From Tubiluchus corallicola (lineage: Eukaryota > Priapulida > Priapulimorpha > Priapulimorphida > Tubiluchidae), in the NCBI GenBank assembly GCA_030141605.1, contig JAQGDQ010000047.1, forward strand, positions 186,001 through 250,000: 64,000 nucleotides of DNA. The letters are read 5' to 3'. The notes below the pieces were generated by a model. The model was not told the origin of the DNA. It worked only from the letters and a program-made list of their open reading frames with translations, and searched no databases. A program made the translations under genes and the position numbers. Positions 41,501-53,500 of the stretch are shown piece by piece. Within the stretch, counting starts at the first letter, position 1, and each line of letters begins with the position of its first letter.

Positions 41501-44500
41501 TTTAAACAAAGAGATGCCTCATTTTAAGTTTTTAAACTGCTGTGGCTATGGTTTTTATCGTATAATCGTATTCCAATAATTTTAATAAAAACTCTGTTTT
41601 AATTGCTTTACAAATTGTTTAGGTTGTTTTTGAAGGCATAATTGGCTCAGGTTTAAATGGTGATATGGCAATAGATGATGTTTATCTGCTTGATACACCG
41701 TGTCCTGACCCGTACAAGTGTGACTTTGAATTTGATTTGTGTGTGTGGACAAATGACCAGCAGATGGATGACTTTGATTGGATTCGTTTCACAGGACTGA
41801 CACCGATGAGTAACACTGGCCCTGAACCTGGTGATCATACTTACAATGGCACAGGTAATCTTAAATGTTATCTTATATTAATACATATGCACATAGGTGC
41901 ATTCTTGTTTTCTGATAGTGACTTTATGTTACTGATGTTTACTATGCTCTGCATGTATTCTTAAAACAATATTTGTAACAAAAATGTACATGGCCCCACT
42001 TCTTAATTTGGCATGCTTTTTTTATTTTATGTAATATTTTTTTGGATTGCTGTTTGTTTAGTAACACCACTTTTATATGGTCTTTCTACATATTTAAACT
42101 GTTTATGATAACGTACCAAAAAAAAATTATTCTTGAAATCTTATAATTTAGTCAAGGTGCTGAGCATTCATACTTTTTTCGTCATTGCCTTCAACCACGA
42201 TCACAAATGCTCACCATTTGTCTGCTTGTACACAACATGTTGTTGACTTGTTTAGGTTGGTACATTTATGCAGATTCCTACTTCCCATTGCAGCAGGGTA
42301 TGAAAGCAAACCTGCTGTCTCCTGAGCTTAGTCCAAAAACTGATCGTTGTCTAAGTTTTTGGTATTTCATGCACGGAACGGCAATGGGAGATTTGAATAT
42401 TAATGTTCGCGGAGCAACTACTGGAAGTACTCAAAATTTGTGGAGTCGTGGTCACGAGCAAGGAAAGACTTGGTTATTTGGGTAAGTGTATCTGGTATTT
42501 GCAATTGTTAATTACCAGAACCAGTGTTGGAGTATGTGTTTTTTCCTTTCTTTTTTGCATACTAATCTAACCCGGGATTTTATTAATTTTGCTATATAAG
42601 TCACATAGTAAAACTATTATCATTCACACTATTAATAAACTAAGACAGTGTCGTCCAGAAAAAAACTTTGCCCCAAATGGGCTCATAACCATCTATCCTG
42701 TTTGAGGTATCTGTAAGAGTAATCCCACATCATCACGTAAAACGGTTTTCCTTTTTTCCAAAGAGCTGTAATTTCCTTTCCAAGGCCCCACCAAGTGCCG
42801 CTAGAACTAGAACATTTTCTCTGCACAGTGTAATGGCAATTGGCGAAAATGACCATCTTTGGAAGTTTTTTGTCTGCCGCTCATAAAGGAACACAATTAC
42901 AAAAAATGTCTTAGCAGCGCTTGGTGGATCTGGACAGTATATTTATAGCTCTTTTTTAAAGAAAGAGAAACTGAGCAACATCATGGTGTGGGCTTTTTAC
43001 AAATGCCTCTGCCAAGATGAAATGCTACAAATTAGTTTGGGGAAATGTTTTTCTTTTCTGGAAGACCCTGTAGATCTTACGAAGATTGGACTCCATATTC
43101 AAATGTAACTTACTAACAAATATAATCCCTAATAGTATATAACTACAAAGAATAAAACTTACTGCTGAAATTTGTAAATAACTGCATTGATTTTCATTTC
43201 CTTCTTTCTGTTTTTAGCAATGTAACAGTTCCGGCAATGTCGGAAAATAGTATCATTATTTTGCAAGCCGTGCTGGGTGGTTCTTACTATTCAGACATTG
43301 CTCTTGATGACATTCAAATCGCAGATGGTACTTGCGCTTTGGACCCTGGACCTCCGCCAGACTTTCTCTGCACTATGGGTGGTACAATATCAGCTGATAA
43401 AGTGTGTGATTTTGTTTGGGATTGCTTTAACGGAGAGGATGAAATTAACTGTGGTAAGTCTCTAACCTTATTGACATTAAAAACTAAGTTTCTAAAACAA
43501 CCTATACATGCAGATCATGTTTGTTAGTTCATTAAGCTCTTCTGAGGTTCATTTCACTTTTTCACTTACGAAATTTATTAACTAATTTTGTCCTACTGAG
43601 TGCACAAGTAATTCTTTTTTTTGAAGTTAAAGAATGATATGCAAATTGGTTTTTTACTTAATGTAGGCTGCAACTAGTCCAGACAGCAAAGCACTGGGCT
43701 ATTCCCTTAAATGTGATGGAAGTAAAGAGCAATATAATATTAAGATTTATAATGACAATTACCATAATAAAATGGTAATGTAGATTAGGATTAGCTTCTT
43801 GCACGTTAAAGCAACCTTTGTGCCAAGTTTCTTGTGATTCTCGTGCTGAACTGGAGACACTGAACTTTTTATTATCAAATTATGTTTTGGTCGCCCATTT
43901 GGCCAATTTTATTCTAATTCCCACCAGCTTCCAGATATACAGCGCTACCTTTACAAAGCATGCATGTGCCAGATTTCACCTTCCTAGTTGCTCTACATCA
44001 TTTTTCAACGAGCTATGGTCATTTTTCAAAAGCTTATTTACATTTTCAAAAATGTACTACATGAATGAGAACAACGTCAAGCGTATGATGAACTGGACCT
44101 ATTTATAGGGTACTTCTCAAGCTAGTTTCTAAAAATCAAAAGCAACTTACATTTGAAGTTAAGAAATAGTGATGAGCATTAGTCTGATTGCTAGCTTTTG
44201 TTGATTTTAGCACAGTCAGGATACAAAAGATCTCTGGCAGGGATTAGTGTTAGTAACTAACAGTGAGAATACAAAAATATCTGACAGCGATTAGTGTTAG
44301 TAACTAACAGTTTGCATAACACAGATGATAAATGAAAAAAAGGTAATATGTCATCCATCACTTTTGCTACAGCATTATCAGCAGAGTTATGCGAGCTGTT
44401 AGTAATAGTTAGTTCAATAATAATGCATTTTGCTTTGAACTATTTTGCCACACATATGATTAGCAAGTAACATCTTTGCTATTTTCTCCTTTATTACTAG

Positions 44501-47500
44501 TGTCTCTACATTGTATGTAATTTGTGCAATTATTTGCTTTAGTTTTATCAATGGCTTCCCATGTTTTTGTGCAAGAACTTAGAATAACGATGGCAGTGAA
44601 TAGAACCAATTGTCTTTGCGTGTAAACAAAGCTACCTGAATTAAATAGGTCAATTACAATGGGATCATAATTTTTGACTATAATTTAACTTTACATTAGA
44701 TCTTTTTTGCAAAATATAATTGTGAGAAGTTTGTGACATTTGATAGCATTGTACTTGTTTATTGTGTGTACTAACTACAGTTATTGTATCTCCAACTATT
44801 TAATGACATAAATGACACATGGAAATTAATTTGTCGAATAGTAAAATTGGAAACCGTACATGTACAACAATTCTATTCTTGCTAACAATTTAAAATCTGT
44901 ATTTGTTTATTATAAGGTGATTGCACATTTGAGGATGGTTGGTGCAACTTTACCGAGGAGAGTTATGGATCATTCCAATGGGGACGACATCAAAATGGCA
45001 GTTACACGACAAGCACTGGACCACAAACCGATCATACTACAGGAACAAGTCTTGGCTGGTATGTTAATTGCTATATATAAAGTTGAGTTTTGCAATTGAA
45101 AGGCAGCTGTTAAATATCCGTCCAACGGTTTTGTGTTAAGGCTGCCATAAACTTGTATTGCTAGGTATTTCGCAATTTTTTGCTGGCTTTTACCTTTTAA
45201 TTCACTTTCAAATTTAACCACTGTAACAATCACTTACAATGCGTTCTGATTGTTATATGTAACCTAATAATCACGATATTTGTCATTTGTCGCCTGCTTA
45301 GTATTTTGTTATTTGGTTGTTCAAATTTGTGATTTATGCAAAACTCGATCTTTGCAGCTAACTAAAAATATGTTCACTTATCAAGTGCTTGTTTAAAATG
45401 ATAAAATTCTTGTAATGTATAACTATATTAAACAGGTACATGAATGTTGATGCAAGAAACGGCACAACGTATGACATGGCAACACTGCGCACACCTACAG
45501 TTAGAAATTCTGGTAGTCGCTGCGTGTTTCGGTTTTGGTACCACATGTATGGTTCGTCAATTGGCACTTTGAATCTTGTTGTCACTGAACCACTTCGTGA
45601 ATATCTACTCTGGCAAGAGATGTACAACAAAGGAAATGTCTGGCTTAAAGGAGAGGTTGAGGTTGGTCGCATTCCATCTGAATTTCGCATGTCATTCAAG
45701 GCTAAGAGAAGTACAAGCGTGTTTGGTGACATTGCAATTGATGATACACACTTTGCTGGATGTGCGTTGCCTGAAGTACGCGATTGTCTGCCGTCCGAAT
45801 TCAAATGCAGTCGTGGTTCTTGCGTAAGAGAGGACCTGCTGTGTGACTTTGTAGATGACTGCGGCGATGGGTCTGACGAATTGTCAACTTTATGCTTGAA
45901 CTATGACACATGTAATTTTGACACTTACTCCTTCTGTAACTGGACTCATGACAGGACAGCAAATACTACTTGGCGTTTACAGAAAGGAAAGACATCTTCT
46001 TCCAATACGGGTCCGCTTTTTGACCATACGACCAGATCTGCATCGGGATATTATATTTACGTTGAGGCATCTGGTCAGCAAGAAAATGCTACTGCTAGAA
46101 TTAGGAGTATTGGTTTTCTGTCAGCTGGTGTTGATTCAGACTGTTATTTAAGGTGCGTCGTCAAAATATGTGATCACAATTATTAAAGTTTTTTGGAAAA
46201 TAATAATTTCAACATTTTTAGCAGAATAATTATAAAGTACAGTGTTTTAATTGTAGATTTTTTTACCACATGTACGGCACTACAATGGGCAAAACAACCG
46301 TGTACGAAATGTCAGATCGTGGTATAATGAACAAACTGTGGGAACGATCTGGGAATCAAGGCAATGCTTGGTATCAGGCAATCATAAAAATTGAAAATAC
46401 TGAACCATTCCAGGTATGATCTATCATTAGGAAATCATGTGCATGTGACTTTACTCTGTTTGTCAGTTTTCCTTGCTGGTGATTTCACAGCTAGGCGCAG
46501 GACCAAATGCGCTACAGCAAACTTTTACTTGTGTTTCTTCAGCTTTTTGACGAACAGTATAAAACTTTATGCGCTTTTTTGAGCAGGTGATGGTTTAAGA
46601 TATTTTGAAGTGTTAAAAATGTACGGTGTTTCAGATGTCCCTCACTAATTTGTAAATTTTTTTTATAGGTAATTCATTAAAAATGTTCGTATTTAGTCAT
46701 TGATTAACTAAAACTTTTAGTCAGTGATTGGGAATTTCTTTGAGTTTACATTTAAAGTTTTGCATTGTTTTTTCTGCTACGGTACTGACTGTAGATCAGA
46801 GGCATACAATTGCTGCGTGGCTTTGTATAGAAAAGAGTGTGATATATATGTAAATTAAAGTTGCTCCAGTAGACTTATGACACCAAGTTTGATGCCACTA
46901 AAATTCTCTTGACTCACTGACTCAGCCACCAAATTGTCATTTTGCTCCCTTGTATTTGCTATTATTTTTAATAATTTTTTTTTAAAAATGGGGTCTTTTG
47001 AAATGTCCAAAGATTTAATTTTATAACTTAACTTATTTGTCAACCAGGATACATGTTCTGTCTTTCATATTAAATTTGATCCGGAGTAAAAAGGTTCTGC
47101 TAAGTGCATTTTTCCTAAGAAAGTTTCATTTATATTTAGAATTTACATCATAGACACTTTTTCACATTATGACACTTGTTATTTCAGATTTTCTTAGAAG
47201 GATCAGTTGGCAGTAGCTACTATAGTGACATGTCTATAGATGACATCAGTTTCAGTCCCGGGTGTGTACCGATGGATGGAGGTAGTTTCACCACATTAGC
47301 GCCAGTTCAGTGCGATGAAAAGACGCAGTTTACATGCTTTACCCATGCGCACTGTATTCCTCTCAGTCAAGTGTGTGACTTCACCGCACAGTGTCCAGAT
47401 GCTTCAGACGAACAAGTCTGTGGTAACCTTTATAATTTTCTTTTTGGATTTTATGATGTATTTCTTCGTTACATTTAGTCATTACAACTACTTTATGTGA

Positions 47501-50500
47501 GCTAAATTTTCAAAGTCAGTAACATACTGTGATTAAGAAATGATACTTTGCTAAAGGTAGAAAAACCAGTAAAAGAGAATAGTTGAGTAAAAAAATGCAA
47601 AAAAATAGGAAATCTATCAGAAGTTCATTATGAAATCTCTCATTATGGAATCACAGACTTGACCAAATCTTGTTTTGACTCGAATACACACTGTGGTATT
47701 AGTTACAGGCTGATCCTGTCAACAATATTGTTGTCTTTGTTCCAACTTTATTTGTCTAGTATGTTTCATTTCTAGGATGCTATTAAAATTTTACCCTTTG
47801 TCAGCAAACAACAGCCAAAAAAATAAGCACGAAGCTCTGTAGAGCAGCATTGTATTGAAATAAATGGAACTGATTATAATGGGAGTTATAGAGAAAGGTT
47901 TACAAGGCTTGTTTGCACATATAATGTATGTTGTTAGCTCATACATACCTATTACTGTGGAAAAAGCTTGATGTCTTTATTAAAAGGGATGAGTAATTAG
48001 AAAATTTATTTGTCGTAGGTTATCACTAACATAATCTGATGAATTTGTCTTTTTAACATCAATTGTTAGGTGAATGTGATTTTGAAACTAGCACTTGTGG
48101 TTTTACTGATGCAAGTACTACGGCATACTTGTGGTCCCGCACTAAAGCAGATGCTTCTACTGGTTTCTACCCACCGCCCTACGATCATACCTCATTGACA
48201 GACCAAGGTTAGTTGCGTTACTCTTTTATTATTTGTGTTCAAAGCACTTTAGCCAACGTGTTAGTAAATGTAGTCTTGACTAAACAGTATGTACTTTCAC
48301 TGAGGATCAGAAAATATTTTTAAAAAAAAAGTAATAAGTAAAACGAACAAGATTTTTTTAAAGTAAGTAAAAAATTAGATTTTTTATTTTGCCACCGCTT
48401 GACACGATCAGTTTCACTGTGATCAATTTCAGTTTCTTTAAGAGAAAGTTAGTTAGTGTGGCATTGTGTCACTGCACTAATTATTGCATTGATTTTTTAA
48501 GGTACATTCTTTCTTTGCAGGTTACTACATGTTTGCAAATGGCATGACTGCTGGTACTTCTGTTACCTATGCACACTTGGAGACAAAAACATTTCAGGAA
48601 ATCCCATTGACATGCCAGCTAGAGTTGTGGTATTACTTGAATGGTGGCACATATGGTATGAACATTCCTCTAAATTAATGTGTAAAAATCTAGATGGTAG
48701 CTTTTTGTATCCACATAAATTTAGGAATATTATTTTCTGTTGCATCTGAGTTTTGTGTGTTTAATGATTTTTGCTCTCTGGTTATAATGACAGACAAATA
48801 ACTCGCTAGTAAACAAACATGTTTCTCAGTCCTCGAAATTTTATTCCAAGACAGGTGGATTTACAATTTCATAAAATTAAGATGCCATTGATCATCTTAA
48901 ATAATACATTTAGTCACAGTACACAAATTAATATTAGTCAATCTTTCAGAATTTCTTTAATGTGACTAGTCTCGTGCTGTTTTGGTAGTATACATATGCG
49001 TGTCCATTTCTAGCTTTTTATTGTGCACTTGTTTTTGAACTGTAGGATACTTGTACTTCTACATGGTAAATGCAACAAATGCAAATGACAGAATAAGTAT
49101 GACTTATGTATACGGTAACAAAGGTACCCAGTGGAACAAGGTCATGTTAAACATTGGAGGTTTTGCTGCTGGTAGAAAGGTAAACTAGTTCAATAAAAAT
49201 AAATAAAATTATGGTAAAAACAAATATCTAAAATGAGATTTACTCAACTCTGATTTCAGCAGAAAATTTTGTGTTAAAAATGTCCATAAGAAATAGGTAA
49301 CACTTTTTATTTGCTTACAAAAGCAAGAACAGTAAGGTAAAAGAAATTAAAAAAGGCCATTTCCTCTCTTAACTGTATTAGCCATACATTATCTGTGTTG
49401 AAGAAAAGCAATGTGATTAGGGATAAAATTGGTACAGTGTACATTACGTACCCGCGTCAGGGAATAGCTAAGATAAATTTAAATAAATTAATCTATAAAG
49501 TAAATCAATCATATAAATAAGTAAAAAAAATAAATTAAAGATGATTAAAATGTTTACACAAGTTTATCTGACTAAGTTATCTTGTGTTTCTGGATTGTAA
49601 TAATCTAAATTATATTGCATAAAATTTACTTTGTTAAAACTCACATTATGTGAAGGACAGTCCTTGTAAATGTATGTAAACGTAGAGTCATCATACCGAC
49701 AGTTTGTCATTGCTAACTAGGTGCTTATGAAGTTAAGTGAAAGAAACCAGTCTTATTATACCTATTCATTTTGTTGCAATAATTAAGTACAAAGTAGTTA
49801 AAGGAAAATTATTCATGGTTGTTCAACAGTTAGGCTACTTTCTTACTACAAGATTAGAAAGCAGTACAAAAAGTTAGAAGTAAACATTACAAAAGTTGCT
49901 ATTTCAGCCATTTCATTGGCAAAATTGTTGCACTTTGTGTTGCTTTTTTTAACAAAATCCAGAAGAACTTGCAGGTAAAACACCAATGTTCAAACTGCAT
50001 TGGGCTTATTTAATAAAAAAATATAATAGTACAAAATAGCTCTGAACATTTTTGTTTTGAATGCTTTTTAGCAAGTGCAAAATTCACAAAACTTTGCCTA
50101 CTCTCTGCATTGCTTTTGTATACTGAAATAAATCACTTAAATGTTTTGCTAGCTCCAAGTCGAGGCACGGACATACCAGAGAATAACAACTACAACGGCA
50201 ACACCAGGAGGCACGACTCCCAGGCCTTACTATCCTATGGATATAGCAGTCGACGACTTCATCTATCATAACTGCGAATTTGGTATTAAGGATATTGGTA
50301 TGTAAATACCCTACAAAATCTTTGGCTCTTTTTTGCTTGTGAAATAGTACACCGACATTTGTGAGCATTATGTTTGTACATTTCTTGTGAATAACGAAAA
50401 ACATTTTGAGTTTGGCTGTCTTAATTATTGAATATTATATACCTTTATTATAATAAATTTATTTGAACTATTGTCGTGATAAAGGTAATGTCGTATTTTA

Positions 50501-53500
50501 CATTCTGGTAGAAGACATCTGCAGAAACGGACAACCCCTCTGTTGGAACTTTATTTTAAGAACAGGTGGCTCTGTTACATCTAATTAAATATTAGACCCC
50601 TATTTAGCATGTTCATATTAATTAAATAAATTGAAATAAATTTAATTTAAAATTGCCCTTAATTATAATTGCATACAAAAAAACAATGTTTTTTAGTGTC
50701 GAGTTGTTACAAGTTACACTTGTGGCATGCTTTATTATTCGTTTTGTTTCAGAATTGAATTGCACATTTGAACAAAGCTCATGTGGCTGGTATCAAGAGA
50801 AATCTGATGATTTTGACTGGACTAGGCAAAAGGGGTCGACTTCTTCGATAAACACTGGGCCTGGCTTCGACCACACAACTGGCACAAATCAAGGTGGCCC
50901 TTTTGTAATAACAACGTGTTATTTTGGAAATTGTGTAGTATCTTATTTTGTTTTGCTCATTTGTTGTTTGTGTTTTTCGTTTGAATGATAAAAAGTGCAT
51001 TTAGTGTTTCAAGATATTTGATATTTACTTTTGCAATAAGTTATTTTTTGTTGTCATAATTTAACAAAATATTTACACAGTTAAGTATGTGTGTCAGATT
51101 TTTACAGTAAGAGTGCCATAGTGTAATATCACTTATTCATGTTCTGACCCAACACCTTGGATCTTCTGTTATTGAACTTAAGGACTGATATTTCCATGTC
51201 TTCATATTACAGCCCTTTCAGCAATGATGTCACTGATGTGTCATTTTGATTTCATAGTAACCATTGCCTAAATTATATATATATTTAGTTTAATGCTTCA
51301 TCCTCTCAAAAGACATGACACAAAATGTGGCAAGACGAACATTACTACGCTTAATTCAATTTTTCTGACAACTGAGTAATTCAAACAGGTGGAAGCAAAA
51401 AGTCCATTTTGTTACAGTTTATAAGGCAGTTTGAAAATCTCACTCATGCCATGCAAATGCCACTGCCATCACTAAGCATGTTCGTGTAACACTAGAGGTC
51501 TGATATGCGTAACTGCAAACAAATGATTTGGCTCCATCAGTACACATATCATTATTACTTTTCAGGATATTATATGTACATTGAGACTAGCGGCCCTCGT
51601 CCTGGCTATACAGCAAGAATGGTCACCACAGAACAAGATGCCGTGCCTCAAGGACAGTGCCTAACATTTTGGTATCATATGTATGGGCAAACAATTGGCA
51701 CTCTGAATGTATATTACAAAACTGATAATTCAGAGAACCTGATCTGGACTTTAAGTGGCCAAAGAGGTTTGTGTTTGATGTTTTGGTTCAGGACTGTTTA
51801 CATCTCATATAAGTGATTTCAGATGAAAATGCACATTTGGTAACAGAAAAAGGTCGTGGTAACTGGGTGCCTAAATTCTGTCTGGCTTATTGAAAATATT
51901 TTGCTTTTGCCATGTTTTGTGTGACTTGTAAAAACACAATTTTATTTTTCTTCAGGAAACCAATGGTGGTTTGGTACATCTTTTTTCTCGTCATCAAAGA
52001 AATACACTGTACGTAATATATAGAATTTCACTTTTAATCTCAGCATTTTCAGATTTTTGTATTTAACTCAATTTACTAACAAAATAATGTAGCTCAGTGT
52101 TTTTGTTAACTAAGGATCGTAATATTTTACTGTGTAGTTTAAAATCTACTATGAAGTTTTATTACCGTGATGATGCTGAGTCATGGGTGAAACTAGTGTT
52201 CACTGTTAACAGTTTTTGCCTTTTAGTTGAATTTGTTTAGTTTGAAAATTTGTCGATAGATGTTTTATCAAATTTATCAACATAATGTTCATGAGTTAAA
52301 AATTTACTTGCTCTGCTACGTGCAACAATAAAAAAGTACATGAATATAATTTATTTATGAATGTAAAGTGTAAAGGAATGTAAAACGGGTTTCCTGGCAT
52401 GGCAGTGTGTATTTTGTAATTCATGATATTTGCATGTACATATACTCTCATTTAAAATAAAAATGACATTGTCTTGAATGATTTTATTTATGTTTTTAGA
52501 TTATCTTTGAGGGTGTTGTTGGATCAAGCTTCACAGGAGATATAGCTGTAGATGATATTGAAATCTTGCCTGGACCTTGCCCGGCAACAAGTTAGTAGTA
52601 AACTAAGACTTATTTTTACACATTTTGTAGGTACACTAATGTACATTGCATTTATTTTTGTCATTTTACACAATGTACAATGTCATTTACTTTTTTTAAA
52701 CAGAGGTTTGTCATTTTGACAATGACCTGTGTGGCTGGACTAAAGATGCAAGTGCAGATTTCAACTGGGAGCGTGGCCGCGATGGTGATCCATCTAAGGG
52801 AACGGGACCTACAGTGGATCATACAACAAATACTGCTACAGGTACGACAACATGAAATCTTGAATGCATTATAACAATAAAACAATAAATGTAGCTGCTA
52901 GTTCACATTTTATTTTTTAATTTTATATATTAGAAAACAAGAAAATAGCAGATTAAATCAGTTAAATATTTGCATATGACCATAAAGTTTTTTTTGTTAG
53001 ATATAAAAAGGTTTTCTTGGTATTTTTTAAAAATTGATGTTTTAGCTTTTTCTAAGTTGAATGTGTTGATAGTTTGACTCTATCAATAAGTTGAGTTTAT
53101 GCAATTTTAGCTGTATAACCTGGAGCTAAGCTTTAAATGGGATCCCAGAATTTAATAGATGCAACTATACTTTTGTATAAATTTGAAATCTCACTTAACT
53201 AGTAGACAACATTGGACTACCATTAATAACATGAGATCAAACTGTAAAACATAATTTGTGGCATTCCTTGAGGAATGACATATGCGACATGCTAATTACT
53301 GCTGTAGATAATCTCTTTGCTTAGATTTTACCATATCCTAATTGCAGGTCCTACTCTCATTTAGATTTTGTTACTGAAATTCCAGTTACTTAAACTTAGA
53401 AATGGCCTCCACTTGCTGCCTCCTTGTACCATAAGTTAGAATTGTCACTACTGAGTCTCTAGCAGATAGCTAGCTAGATTCAGCCATTTCCTTGTATATA

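Noticed and set aside
45358-45804. 148-codon open frame on the - strand
   Set aside because: It is the antisense shadow of exon 48, whose + strand frame encodes clear MAM and LDLa motifs.
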